A stretch of 38,346 nt of DNA, from contig CAJXMR010000028.1 of NCBI GenBank assembly GCA_913056305.1, forward strand, positions 1-38,346, in the 5' to 3' direction. This stretch comes from an uncultured Ralstonia sp. GTDB lineage: Bacteria; Pseudomonadota; Gammaproteobacteria; Burkholderiales; Burkholderiaceae. The translations under genes and the position numbers were made by a program. Of this stretch, positions 18,377-27,021 are shown piece by piece. Numbering within the stretch: the stretch's first letter is position 1; each line of letters starts with the position of its first letter. A model generated the notes under the pieces. It saw only the letters and a list, made by a program, of their open reading frames with translations. It was not told where the DNA came from and made no database searches.

Positions 18377-19216
18377 TCAAACGAAGTCGGTCGAGCTGGT
18401 GACGGATTCCCAGGTGCTGATCTCGCGGTTCAACGTTTTCAGGCGCGCTTCCACCAGGCGCCGCGCGTCGTTGCCCAGCAGCAAGTGCGTTGGCGGATCG
18501 TGCGCATCGACGATGCGCAGGAGCGCGAGGGCCGCCTTGGCCGGATCACCGGCCTGATGGCCGCTGTAATCCTGCCGGCGCTTGCGCACCGGATCGAACA
18601 CCGCGTCGTAGTCCGCAATGGAGCGCCCGGAGCGGACCATCGAGCGCCCGGCCCATTCCGTGCGGAAGGAGCCCGGCGCGACGGCCGTGACCTGGATGCC
18701 GAGGCCGCTCACCTCTTTGGACAGCGCCTCGCTGATGCCTTCGAGCGCGAACTTGCTGCCGCTGTAGTAGGCCACGCCGGGCAAGCCCACGTAGCCGGCC
18801 ATCGACGTGATATTGATGATGTGCCCACGGCGGCGCTGGCGCATGGCGGGCAGCACGGCCTTGATCATGGCCACCGCCCCGAATACGTTGACCTCGAACT
18901 GACGGATCAGCTCGGCCAGCGGCGACTCCTCAAGAATGCCCTCATGGCCGTAGCCCGCGTTGTTGATCAGTACATCGATCGGGCCCCAGTCCGCCTCAAT
19001 GCTGCGCACGGCGGGCTCGACGGTATCGAAGCCGCTGACGTCCAGGATGACCGCCTTGGCGCGTGTCGGGTGCAGCGATTCGAAGGCGGTGCGATCGTCC
19101 TCGCGCCGCACCGTGCCGACCACGCGGTGCCCGGCCTGCAGGGCCGCTTCGGCAAACGCGTGGCCCAGGCCGCCACTGGCACCGGTGATGAGGAATGTCT
19201 TCTGCGAGGTCTTCAT
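18377..19216 (-). CDS. Short-chain dehydrogenase/reductase (SDR)
   Basis: 279 aa classical SDR. Cofactor motif TGASGGLG at residues 11-18, NNAG, catalytic Ser in NITSMAGYVG, and YYSGSK carrying the Tyr-x-x-x-Lys pair. The first beta strand followed by VRREDD hints at NADP preference. The long C-terminal end is typical of the retinol-dehydrogenase-like SDRs. GGAG precedes the ATG by 6 bases. It lies 115 bases downstream of a second SDR on the same strand; both are divergent from a LysR gene, which probably controls them. Substrate unknown. Confidence 0.93.
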   Translation of the reverse strand: MKTSQKTFLITGASGGLGHAFAEAALQAGHRVVGTVRREDDRTAFESLHPTRAKAVILDVSGFDTVEPAVRSIEADWGPIDVLINNAGYGHEGILEESPLAELIRQFEVNVFGAVAMIKAVLPAMRQRRRGHIINITSMAGYVGLPGVAYYSGSKFALEGISEALSKEVSGLGIQVTAVAPGSFRTEWAGRSMVRSGRSIADYDAVFDPVRKRRQDYSGHQAGDPAKAALALLRIVDAHDPPTHLLLGNDARRLVEARLKTLNREISTWESVTSSTDFV

Positions 19217-19331
19217 GACGAACTCCGTGTAGAGACGGCACCAGCCGGGGTGGCTGGCGCGAGGCGTCGATGGGGAGGGCAGTGGGTGCGCGGCCGCGGC
19301 AGGAAGACCATTCCGGCCGTGGCCGACGCGC

Positions 19332-20066
19332 TCAACGGCCGGCGCTAAAGCCGCCGTCCACCGGCAGGACCGTGCCGGACACGAAGTCGGCCTTGGCCAG
19401 GTAGAGCACGGCGTCGCTGATCTCGGCGATGTTGGCGATGCGGCCCAGCGGGTGCAGGCTGCCGAGCGCCGCATGGGTTTCGGCGGCGTGCATCGGGGTG
19501 TCGACGACACCCGGGGCGACTGCATTGACCGTTACGCCATGGGGTGCCAGTTCCAGCGCCAGCGCGCGCGTGGCCTGGTTGATGCCGCCCTTGAGCGCCA
19601 CCGCCAGCAGCGCCGGCACGCCGCCGTGCGGCTGCAGCGCCAGCGATGCGGTGATGTTGATGATCTTGCCGCGCTTGCGCTCGCTCATGTGCTTGGCCGC
19701 TTCCTGCGACGGGTACAGCACGCCCTTCAGGTTGGTGGAGATCTGCTCTTCCACTTCGTCGGGCGTGAACTGCACGAACGGCTTGGCGGTGAAGATGCCG
19801 GCGTTGTTGACCAGCACGTCAACCTTGCCGAACTTGGCAATGGCTTGCGCGAAGACTTGGCGGGCCGATTCCGGTTTGCCGACATCGCCCGCGACGCCCA
19901 GGAAGCGCTCGCCAGCGTTCAGGCGTGCGGCGGCGGCCTGCAGTCGCTCGGTGGAGCGGCCGGTGCCGACCACGTTGTAGCCCGCCTTGAGGAAGGCTTC
20001 GGCCAGGCCCAGGCCAATGCCGCTGCTGGCGCCGGTGATGATGACGGTGTTGGTTGCGTTGCTCAT
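19332..20066 (-). CDS. SDR-family protein lacking the catalytic tyrosine
   Basis: 244 aa. The Rossmann motif TGASSGIG and NNAG are intact, and Ser is present in NITASLAL, but where YxxxK should be the sequence reads VPALLAVALKGG: the Lys is kept and the Tyr is Ala. The C-terminal end ADFVSGTVLPVDGGFSAGR is typical of FabG-like SDRs, so the fold is complete. I re-read the codons and see no frameshift. It may be a non-classical SDR using another proton donor, or a cofactor-binding non-enzyme. GGAG lies 7 bases before the ATG. It is the first gene of the pair divergent from the LysR regulator. Confidence 0.92.
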   Translation of the reverse strand: MSNATNTVIITGASSGIGLGLAEAFLKAGYNVVGTGRSTERLQAAAARLNAGERFLGVAGDVGKPESARQVFAQAIAKFGKVDVLVNNAGIFTAKPFVQFTPDEVEEQISTNLKGVLYPSQEAAKHMSERKRGKIINITASLALQPHGGVPALLAVALKGGINQATRALALELAPHGVTVNAVAPGVVDTPMHAAETHAALGSLHPLGRIANIAEISDAVLYLAKADFVSGTVLPVDGGFSAGR

Positions 20067-20211
20067 GATGGTGCTCCGTTGGATTCAGGTTCAAGTTCAG
20101 GGTCCGGTGTCGGACTTCAGGGCCGGCACCGGAGTGGAATCACTGTATTGCGGCAACGGAGCGCAAAAAACGGGGTTTGCTACACTTGTCCTATTACATG
20201 GCGTAAAGAAT

Positions 20212-21174
20212 ATGCACCGACAATTCGACGACATCCTGCTCGGCAGCATCGAGCTGTTCTGCCTGGCGGCCGAGGCCGGCAGCTTCACGGCCGCCGCCAA
20301 TACCGCGGGCGTGACGCCTGCCGCCGTCAGCCGTTCGATCTCGCGCCTGGAAAAGCGGCTGGGCGTGCGCCTGTTCGTGCGCTCCACGCGCAGCATCCGG
20401 CTGACCGAGGGCGGCAAGGAGTATTTCGAGCAATGCCGCGCCGCGCTCACCCAGCTGATCGAAGCCGAGCGCAAAGTCACCGGCGAGCAGGTGCAGCCCT
20501 CGGGCACGATCCGCATCAGCGCGCCGACCACCTATGGGCACCACCGCCTGCTGCCGCTGCTGCCGGCGTTTCGCGCCAAGTACCCGCTGATCAAGGTGGA
20601 AGCGCATATCAGCAACCGCAACGTCGATTTCCACGAAGAGAACTTCGACGTAGCGATCCGCTTCCGCGCGCAGCCCGACTCGATGATGGTGTCGCGCCAT
20701 CTTGAAGACGCGGCGCTCGTGGTGGTTGCGAGTCCCGCCTATCTGAAGCGGGCGGGCATGCCCAAGCGCTTGGCGGACCTGGAGCAGCACGAGTGCATCC
20801 AGTTCGACCTGCCGAGCAGCGGGCGGCAGATCGCGTGGCTATTCAAGGAGGATGGTCACGAGAAGGAGATCCTCTCCACCGGCAACTACATGTGCTCGGA
20901 CGACGTGCTGGCCGGCGTGACCCTGGCCAAGGCGGGCGCGGGCCTGTTCCAGACCTACCGATTCATCGTCGAGAAGGACCTGGCCGAAGGTGGGCTGGTC
21001 GAGGTGCTGCAGGCGTTTGCGGGACGCTCGCGCCCGGCGAGCCTGATGTATCCGCACGGCCGTCTGCTGCCATCGCGCGTGCGCGCGTTCGTCGATTTCA
21101 TGACGGAACACGCGCAATCGCTCACGACTGCACCAGACGGCACGCGTGCGGTCAGGCGCAAGCCTACGAAGTAG
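20212..21174 (+). CDS. LysR-family transcriptional regulator
   Basis: 320 aa. The N-terminal winged helix reads SIELFCLAAEAGSFTAAANTAGVTPAAVSRSISRLEKRLGVRLF, a standard LTTR DNA-binding domain; the effector domain follows (NFDVAIRFRAQPD and onwards) and is of the CrgA/AphR-like group. The start MHRQFDD is chosen over longer frames that overlap the divergent gene's promoter. It is divergent from the SDR pair with 145 bases between, the usual LTTR arrangement, so those SDRs are its probable targets. Confidence 0.93.
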   Translation: MHRQFDDILLGSIELFCLAAEAGSFTAAANTAGVTPAAVSRSISRLEKRLGVRLFVRSTRSIRLTEGGKEYFEQCRAALTQLIEAERKVTGEQVQPSGTIRISAPTTYGHHRLLPLLPAFRAKYPLIKVEAHISNRNVDFHEENFDVAIRFRAQPDSMMVSRHLEDAALVVVASPAYLKRAGMPKRLADLEQHECIQFDLPSSGRQIAWLFKEDGHEKEILSTGNYMCSDDVLAGVTLAKAGAGLFQTYRFIVEKDLAEGGLVEVLQAFAGRSRPASLMYPHGRLLPSRVRAFVDFMTEHAQSLTTAPDGTRAVRRKPTK

Positions 21175-21507
21175 CGCGGCCGGTTTGCGGCTTCGGACAT
21201 TGAGCCGGGCGACCTGATCGCGGTCGATTCTTCGCTACGCCCACAACGGATGTCGACGTAGCGAAGGAACTTACAAAAGGAGCCATCTTTCTTGAGAAAA
21301 ATAGCGAAGTAGATTACAAAAAATAGCGAAGTTCGATGGAGTGGACGGCGTGGTTCGTGCTGAGTCTTCCGGCATGCTTCGCGCCTATCAGCACTGGCTT
21401 ACTGCAGGCATGTTGGAGGGGCAAGCCATAGCCGAGCGTTGGTTTTCCTTGGCTGCGGAGGAGTTGGCTAGACGGGGCTGACCGTGCCTGGCAGGAGGCG
21501 TCAACCG
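21175..21507. other. AT-richer gene-free stretch with TAGCGAAG repeats
   Basis: No supported gene. A hairpin CTTCGCTACG/CGTAGCGAAG (21230-21239 and 21257-21266, loop 17) follows the LysR gene and could end its transcript. AAAAATAGCGAAGT then occurs twice, at 21297-21310 and 21319-21332, so TAGCGAAG is present three times in 70 bases. A short open frame ending at 21481 (ERWFSLAAEELARRG) and another ending at 21324 (AIFLEKNSEVDYKK) read like ends of decayed genes. Base composition is less GC-rich than both flanks. Confidence 0.4.
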
Positions 21508-21561
21508 AAAAAAAACGCCTGCCCCAAGGTCGAGAGAGAACGGAGGTAACACGGGCAGGCG
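21508..21561 (-). terminator. Rho-independent terminator of the efflux transcript
   Basis: On the minus strand a perfect 9-bp stem CGCCTGCCC/GGGCAGGCG (21561-21553 and 21524-21516) is followed at once by eight T (21515-21508). The loop is long (28 bases), which weakens the call, but position downstream of the last minus-strand reading frame fits. Confidence 0.5.
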
Positions 21562-21614
21562 GGAGCTAAAATTTGCCACTGCTTGCGCGGCAGACAACAT
21601 CGGCGGCAACGAAT

Positions 21615-21998
21615 TCAGGTCAAACTCGTACTTGGCAAATCGCGGCCGGTCGATCGCATGTCGGAGCCGGTACCGAACGTGTCGAGCACCTTGATCTTTG
21701 CGGTGTCCACATGTGGATCGGGTGTGCCAGTTCGCGTGCCGTCGCTGAATGGATCGAAGGTTCCCCACTTTGCCGCAGTACCTTTGGCGTCCAACTTGGT
21801 ATGCCGCACAACGTCCACCCGCGGGCGCCGCTCTACGCCCTTGCTTCCAGCGGGCGTAATCGTTGTGAAGCTCGAGGCCGCAAACGCCGCGACGGCAAGG
21901 CCAAGCCCCCAATCTCTCGTCTCGTCAAGAAGACGCTTTAATGCAAGTGGATTGAAATCAAGGGCACCGTGGCGGGCACATGCCTTGCAAGTCGGCAT
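21615..21998 (-). CDS. Possible small exported protein, coupled to the RND gene
   Basis: 127 aa. Its ATG overlaps the RND stop codon as TAATG, an arrangement typical of translational coupling, and a terminator lies 54 bases past its stop. A hydrophobic run (WGLGLAVAAFAASSF) could be an export signal; the tail has a DPFSDGTRTG motif reminiscent of small repeat-bearing exported proteins of Burkholderiales. Against it: third codon positions are less GC-rich than in neighbours and there is no strong ribosome site. No family recognised; it could also be a decayed segment. Confidence 0.4.
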   Translation of the reverse strand: MPTCKACARHGALDFNPLALKRLLDETRDWGLGLAVAAFAASSFTTITPAGSKGVERRPRVDVVRHTKLDAKGTAAKWGTFDPFSDGTRTGTPDPHVDTAKIKVLDTFGTGSDMRSTGRDLPSTSLT

Positions 21999-24900
21999 TA
22001 CTCGGGCACCAGTTGTCCGGCGGTCGGCGCTTGCTCACGCCGATCCCGCTGGGCGTCGGCCGCATTGCCGGGCCGGATCCTGAACCAAATGGAGTACATG
22101 GCCGGCAGGAACACCAGGGTCAAGATCGTCCCGGCAAACGTCCCGCCGATGAGCGTGTAAGCGAGCGCGCCCCAGAACACTGAATGGGTCAGCGGAATGA
22201 AGGCCAGGATGGCCGCCAGGGCGGTAAGAATCACCGGGCGTGCACGCTGGACAGTAGCCTCCACAACGGCTCTGAACGGATCCAACCCCTCGTCCTTGTT
22301 GTGCTGGATCTGCCCAATCAGGATCAGCGTGTTGCGCATCAAAATGCCCGACAGCGCAATCAGGCCAACCAGCGCGTTGATGCCAAATGGCTGCCCGAAC
22401 AGAATCAGAGTGGGCACCACGCCAATCAGGCCCAGCGGGCTGGTCAGGAACACCATGACCATCGCCGGGATGGACCGCACCTGGAAGATGAGGATCAACA
22501 GGGTCACCGCCAGCATGATCGGGAACAGCGGCAGCATGGCCTTCGTCGCCTTGCCCGACTCTTCGATGGAGCCCGCCTGTTCAATGCGGTATCCGGCGGG
22601 CAGTTTCTCGATGATGGGCTGAAGCTGTTTGCTGATGGCGGTCGACACATCGGGCGGCTGCAGACCGTCGGCAATATCGCCGCGCACCGTGATGGTGGGC
22701 ATGCGGTCGCGCCGGCGGATGATGGGCTCTTCCATGCGGACATCGATCTTGCCGACCTGCGAGAGCGGAATGCGCTGCCCGTTGGCACCGGCCAGCGTGA
22801 AGTCGCCGATCTTGGCGGGGTCGAGTCGAACGTTGCCGGCCGAGCGCGCAGTCACCTGCACGGTGCGGATATCCTCGCGCACAGCCGTCACGGGAATGCC
22901 GTTGAGCAGGAATTGCAGTTGCTGCGCGACGGCGCTGGAGGTCAGCCCCACGGCTTGCAAGCGGTCCTGCTGCACGGTGAAGTGCAGCGTAGGTACGCGC
23001 GTGCCCCAGTCGGTGTTGACGGTACGCATCATGGGGCTGGCGTCCATGACCTGCCGGACATCGGCCGCGATGCGGCGCAATGTCTCCGCATCCGGGCCGG
23101 TCACGCGGAAGGCCACCGGGAACGGCGAATACGGACCGAACACGAGCTGCGTGACCCGTACGCGTGCCTCGGGGGCAAGGCCGTCGGCAATGGCCTGGCG
23201 CAGGCGGAGCTTCAATGCCTCACGTTCTTCCTGGCTATCGGTGCGGATCACGATCTTGGCGAACGACGGATCCGGCAGTTCCGGCGCCATCGCCAGATAG
23301 AAGCGCGGCGCGCCCTGGCCAACGTAGGCCGTCACGATCTTGGCTTCCTTCTGTTTGGCGAGCCAGGCTTCCAGCTTTGCGGTCGCCGCGTCGGTCTGGT
23401 TGATCGACGTACCATAGGGCATCTGCACCTCGACCAGCACTTCGGGGCGGTCCGAAATCGGGAAGAACTGCTTCTTGACCACCGCCATGCCCGCGATGGC
23501 CAAGACGAAAAGGCCCACCACCGCGCCAGCGACCAGCCACTTCCGCGCAATCACACTCCCAAGCAGTGCACGGAAGCGGTTGTAGCGCGGTGTGTCGTAG
23601 ATCGCATCGTGACCACCTTCGACCTTCTTGAAGTCGGGCAGCATCTTCACACCCAGGTAGGGCGTGAACACCACCGCCACCACCCACGACGCAATCAGCG
23701 CAATGCCGACAATCCAGAACATGTTGCTGGTGTATTCACCCGCGGTGGATCGCGCAAAGCCGTTGGGCATGAAGCCGACCGCAGTCACCAGGGTGCCCGA
23801 CAGCATGGGGGCTGCAGTGTGGCTCCACGCATAGGCCGACGCGGCAACGCGGCTGTAGCCCGCTTCCATCTTCACCACCATCATTTCGATGGCGATGATG
23901 GCGTCGTCCACGAGCAGGCCCAGCGCCAGAATCAAAGACCCCAGCGTGATGCGGTCAAAGTTCTTGCCGGTTGCGGCCATCACAACGAACACAACGGCGA
24001 GCGTCAGCGGCACGGCTGCTGCCACCACCAGACCCGCGCGCCAACCCATGCTGACGAAACTCACCACCATGACCACCAGCAGCGCGACGAAGAACTTGAG
24101 CATGAACTCATCGACGGCAGCGGCGATATTGACGGCCTGGTCCGTCACCTTGGTCAGGCTCATGCCAAGCGGCATGTCCGCGTTGATGGCGCCGACCTCC
24201 TTGTCGAGCGCCTTGCCCAGGTCCAACCCGTTCCAGCCTTCGCGCATGACGATGCCCAGCAGCAAGGCGGGCTGCCCACCATTGCGCACCATGAACGTGG
24301 CCGGATCTTCATAACCGCGCTTGACCGTGGCAATGTCCGACAACTTCAACGTGCGGCCCTGTGACACGACCGGCGTATCTCGGATCTTCTGCAGCTCGTC
24401 GAACGCGCCATCCAGGCGGATGAACACCTGCGGGCCTTTCGTCTCAACCGAGCCGGCAGCCGTCAGCGCATTCTGGCTGTTGAGCGCAGCGAACACCTCC
24501 TGCGGACTCACACCCAGCGTCGCCAGCCGGTCATGTGAAAACTCGACGTAGATGCGCTCGGACTGCTCGCCGATGATGTTGACCTTCTTCACGCCGGGCA
24601 CGTGCAGCAAGCGCTGACGCAGCGTCTCCGCATCGCGCACCAGCGCGCGTTGCGGCTCGCCCTGCGCCTTGAGCGCAAACAGGGCAAAGGTCACGTCCGA
24701 ATATTCGTCATTGACGATCGGCCCGATCACGCCGGACGGCAGGTTGCCCACCTCGTCGCTGACCTTCTTGCGCGCCTGATAAAACTCTTCTTGGACTTCC
24801 GACGGCGGCGTGCTGTCGAGCAACGTCAACGTGGTGAACGCCAGGCCCGGCCGCGTGTACGTTTCCGTGCGGTCATACCAGCGCAACTCCTGCATGCGCT

Positions 24901-25120
24901 TTTCGAGCTTCTCGGCCACCTGGTCCTGCATTTCCTGCGCGGTGGCGCCGGGCCACACGGTGACGATGTTCATCACCTTGACCGTGAACGCCGGGTCTTC
25001 CGCACGCCCCAGCTTGAAGAAGGAAATGAGACCCGCCAGCGAGATCAGGAAGATGAGGAAGAGCGTGACGGCGCGCTCGCGCACGGCGAGCGCCGATAGG
25101 TTGAAACGACCTTGGCTCAC
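21998..25120 (-). CDS. RND efflux pump inner-membrane permease
   Basis: 1040 aa, full length for an AcrB/MexB-class RND transporter: twelve membrane helices and two large periplasmic loops. Helix 4 carries the proton-relay Asp pair in LGLLVDDAIIAIEMM; the end includes TLILFGQPFGINALVGLIALSG. It is a proton-driven exporter that works with an adaptor and an outer-membrane channel. The start is a GTG at 25120 that overlaps the adaptor stop as GTGA, so the two are translationally coupled. The substrate is unknown; the proteins around it do not suggest metals. The channel gene lies apart, on the other strand, beyond the TetR gene. Confidence 0.95.
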   Translation of the reverse strand: MSQGRFNLSALAVRERAVTLFLIFLISLAGLISFFKLGRAEDPAFTVKVMNIVTVWPGATAQEMQDQVAEKLEKRMQELRWYDRTETYTRPGLAFTTLTLLDSTPPSEVQEEFYQARKKVSDEVGNLPSGVIGPIVNDEYSDVTFALFALKAQGEPQRALVRDAETLRQRLLHVPGVKKVNIIGEQSERIYVEFSHDRLATLGVSPQEVFAALNSQNALTAAGSVETKGPQVFIRLDGAFDELQKIRDTPVVSQGRTLKLSDIATVKRGYEDPATFMVRNGGQPALLLGIVMREGWNGLDLGKALDKEVGAINADMPLGMSLTKVTDQAVNIAAAVDEFMLKFFVALLVVMVVSFVSMGWRAGLVVAAAVPLTLAVVFVVMAATGKNFDRITLGSLILALGLLVDDAIIAIEMMVVKMEAGYSRVAASAYAWSHTAAPMLSGTLVTAVGFMPNGFARSTAGEYTSNMFWIVGIALIASWVVAVVFTPYLGVKMLPDFKKVEGGHDAIYDTPRYNRFRALLGSVIARKWLVAGAVVGLFVLAIAGMAVVKKQFFPISDRPEVLVEVQMPYGTSINQTDAATAKLEAWLAKQKEAKIVTAYVGQGAPRFYLAMAPELPDPSFAKIVIRTDSQEEREALKLRLRQAIADGLAPEARVRVTQLVFGPYSPFPVAFRVTGPDAETLRRIAADVRQVMDASPMMRTVNTDWGTRVPTLHFTVQQDRLQAVGLTSSAVAQQLQFLLNGIPVTAVREDIRTVQVTARSAGNVRLDPAKIGDFTLAGANGQRIPLSQVGKIDVRMEEPIIRRRDRMPTITVRGDIADGLQPPDVSTAISKQLQPIIEKLPAGYRIEQAGSIEESGKATKAMLPLFPIMLAVTLLILIFQVRSIPAMVMVFLTSPLGLIGVVPTLILFGQPFGINALVGLIALSGILMRNTLILIGQIQHNKDEGLDPFRAVVEATVQRARPVILTALAAILAFIPLTHSVFWGALAYTLIGGTFAGTILTLVFLPAMYSIWFRIRPGNAADAQRDRREQAPTAGQLVPE

Positions 25121-26232
25121 AGACGCACCCCCGCGATGGCAGTACTGGCACCCTGACCCGCCACACGGACTTGCTGTCCTTCACGCAGCAGTTGTGCGCC
25201 AAGCGCGACGATCCGGTCGCCTTGTTTGACCTGGCCGGCAACCCGGGCACCTTCGTCACCGAGGCGCACGATGCTGATGGATCGCCACGACACCTTGGCC
25301 GGCTCCCCCTGAATGACCCACACGCCGGGGCCCTTGCCCGCATCGAACACGGCGCCCAGCGGCACCTGCAGATCGCTTTGCGCTGTCGCCAGCCGATCGG
25401 GAACCTGGATCGTGACGGTGGCGCCCAGCGGCGCATTGGCCAGTTCACCATCCAGCACATAACGCGCTTCGTACGTGCGGGTGAGCCGATCCGCGGCATC
25501 CGACAGTTGCCGCAGCTTGGCAAGCGTGCCATCGCTTTCCTTGCCGAACAACGTGGCCTGTGCGACCGAGCCGATCGCAGGCCGCAACGTTTCAGGCAAC
25601 TGGACCACCGCTTCACGACGGCCGGCATGAGCCAAGCGCACAACCGCCTGCCCCGCATTGACGACCTGGCCAGGCTCGGCCAGTGTTTCCATGACCACGC
25701 CGTCGCCATCGGCAACGAGTTCTGCATAGCGACTGGCGTTGCGCGCAACGTCAGCCTGCGCTTCAGCGCCACTCAGTTGCGCTTTCGCTGCGTCCGCCGC
25801 GGCCTTGGCCTGGTCATAAGCGGAGGCGGAAATTGCGCCCGTCCCGCGCAGATCGCGGTAGCGCGCTTCATCTTCCGCCGTCTGCTGCGCGCGTGCCCGC
25901 GCGGCGGTCGCGGCTTCTTGCTGCGCATGCGCGGCGAGCTTCAGATCGACCGGGTCGATGCGCATGAGCGGCTGCCCGCGCTTGACGGTTTGCCCGGCGT
26001 CCACCAGCCGCTCCAGCACCTTGCCGGGCACACGGAACCCGAGGTCGCTCTGCACCCGGGCAGCCACGACCCCCGTGAACGAACGCGATGCGGAAGCCAC
26101 TGGCTGAACGAACGCTGCGCGCACCAAGGGCGCCTCGGTGCGCGGATCGGCAGGGGCTTTTTCGCCGCAAGCGCTCAGCGCGAGCGGCAACGCAAGAACA
26201 ACGGAAGAGGTAACAAAGCGACGCGAAAGCAT
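25117..26232 (-). CDS. RND efflux periplasmic adaptor (membrane fusion protein)
   Basis: 371 aa. Signal peptide with lipobox LSAC (Cys near residue 22), so it is a lipid-anchored adaptor. Then the barrel-sandwich lipoyl half FRVPGKVLERLVDAGQTVKRG, a short coiled-coil hairpin (AATAARARAQQTAEDEARYRDL and onwards), the second lipoyl half DGVVMETLAEPGQVVNAGQ, and the beta-barrel domain. It bridges the RND permease and outer-membrane channel. It is first in the MFP-RND operon, with its own promoter and an operator 44 bases upstream of the ATG. Confidence 0.94.
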   Translation of the reverse strand: MLSRRFVTSSVVLALPLALSACGEKAPADPRTEAPLVRAAFVQPVASASRSFTGVVAARVQSDLGFRVPGKVLERLVDAGQTVKRGQPLMRIDPVDLKLAAHAQQEAATAARARAQQTAEDEARYRDLRGTGAISASAYDQAKAAADAAKAQLSGAEAQADVARNASRYAELVADGDGVVMETLAEPGQVVNAGQAVVRLAHAGRREAVVQLPETLRPAIGSVAQATLFGKESDGTLAKLRQLSDAADRLTRTYEARYVLDGELANAPLGATVTIQVPDRLATAQSDLQVPLGAVFDAGKGPGVWVIQGEPAKVSWRSISIVRLGDEGARVAGQVKQGDRIVALGAQLLREGQQVRVAGQGASTAIAGVRL

Positions 26233-26265
26233 GAAAGCCCCATCGACAGGATGATCTGGGCTTTC

Positions 26266-26294
26266 ATTCTGGTTCTTGTGACCAATTTAGTCAA
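26266..26294 (-). promoter_or_regulatory. Promoter of the MFP-RND operon
   Basis: On the minus strand TTGACT (26294-26289) and CAGAAT (26271-26266) are separated by 17 bases. The -35 box lies inside the operator at 26276-26303, so repressor binding would exclude RNA polymerase. Confidence 0.6.
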
Positions 26295-26303
26295 TGGTCA
26301 CAA
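26276..26303. promoter_or_regulatory. TetR operator copy 1 (MFP-RND promoter)
   Basis: Perfect 9-base arms TTGTGACCA and TGGTCACAA around a 10-base centre. The first 13 bases and the GTCAC half-site recur with identical spacing at 26972-26999, on the other side of the TetR gene. Confidence 0.75.
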
Positions 26304-26319
26304 AGAAAAAATCCGCGTG

Positions 26320-26934
26320 CTAGGGGGAAAGGCTTCGGAGCACGAGACTGGAAAGCAGTCCGGGTGCCATCTCCGTGTAGTCAAAGCTGTACTGCAAAAG
26401 CAACGGATTCATGTACGGGCGCATGACCAGGTAAATGGCCGTCGTGGCCTCGTCCAACGGCGTCTTGCGCTCGAAGTCTCCGGTCTCCCGCCCCTCCTGC
26501 AGCACATCGCGCAACACCTTCTGGATGCGCTCTTCGTAGGCGAGCACCGCCTGCCAGCGCTCAGTCGCTGCCGAGGCCGCGATTTCGTACAGCTTGCGGT
26601 CGTGGGAAAACAACCGAAGGCTGGCCTCAGTCAAGGCTTTGAACATGCGTCGGAGCTTCTCCGGCGGGGAGTTGGCCTCGGCCAGAGCGGCACTCACATC
26701 GGCCTCGATCTCGCGCAGGCAGTTGGCACAGATCATCTCGCCAATGGCCTGCTTGGACTCGAAGAACTTGTAGATGTAGGCCTTGGAAAAACCGATGGCC
26801 TTGGCCAGGTCGGACACGGCGGTCTTCTCGTAGCCGTAGCGGCTGAAGTGCTCGGTGGCGGCGGCAACGATCTGGTCTCGCACGTCGTGGTCCACCGGGC
26901 CGCGGGCGGAAACGGGGTAAGGAGTGGTCTTCAT
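26320..26934 (-). CDS. TetR-family repressor of the RND pump
   Basis: 204 aa from MKTTPYPVSARGP. Helix-turn-helix: AVSDLAKAIGFSKAYIYKFF, preceded by AATEHFSRYGYEKT. The C-terminal ligand domain is the TetR_C type found with multidrug pumps. A GTG at 26997 would give 21 more residues but lies inside operator copy 2, so it is rejected; GGAG is close (3 bases) to the chosen ATG. The gene sits between the MFP-RND operon and the channel gene, and matched operators cover both promoters, so it should repress all three pump genes and be induced by a pump substrate. Confidence 0.92.
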   Translation of the reverse strand: MKTTPYPVSARGPVDHDVRDQIVAAATEHFSRYGYEKTAVSDLAKAIGFSKAYIYKFFESKQAIGEMICANCLREIEADVSAALAEANSPPEKLRRMFKALTEASLRLFSHDRKLYEIAASAATERWQAVLAYEERIQKVLRDVLQEGRETGDFERKTPLDEATTAIYLVMRPYMNPLLLQYSFDYTEMAPGLLSSLVLRSLSP

Positions 26935-26962
26935 GGGCTCCAGCTTACGCGAGTCGAGATAG

Positions 26963-26991
26963 TTGAACAACTTGTGACCAATTTGTACTAT
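26963..26991 (+). promoter_or_regulatory. Promoter of the outer-membrane channel gene
   Basis: TTGAAC at 26963-26968 and TACTAT at 26986-26991 with 17 bases between, 31 bases upstream of the channel ATG. The spacer and -10 box are covered by operator copy 2. Confidence 0.6.
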
Positions 26992-26999
26992 AGTCACTA
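26972..26999. promoter_or_regulatory. TetR operator copy 2 (channel gene promoter)
   Basis: Begins TTGTGACCAATTT exactly as copy 1 and has the inverted half-site GTCAC at the same distance (GTGAC-16 bases-GTCAC). The right arm is less perfect (GTCACTAA), suggesting weaker binding than copy 1. Confidence 0.7.
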
Positions 27000-27021
27000 A
27001 AAATTTCGATGGAAGTCACCC

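Noticed and set aside
21305-21481. Short gene ending in ERWFSLAAEELARRG
   Set aside because: Looks protein-like but has no start with a ribosome site and is preceded by stops; treated as a possible remnant only.
22184-24364. 726-codon plus-strand frame
   Set aside because: It is antisense to the RND permease, rich in His/Gln/Arg as expected for a shadow of GC-rich coding DNA, with no family features.
25171-27000. 609-codon plus-strand frame
   Set aside because: Antisense to the adaptor and TetR genes and running through their operators; a codon-bias shadow.
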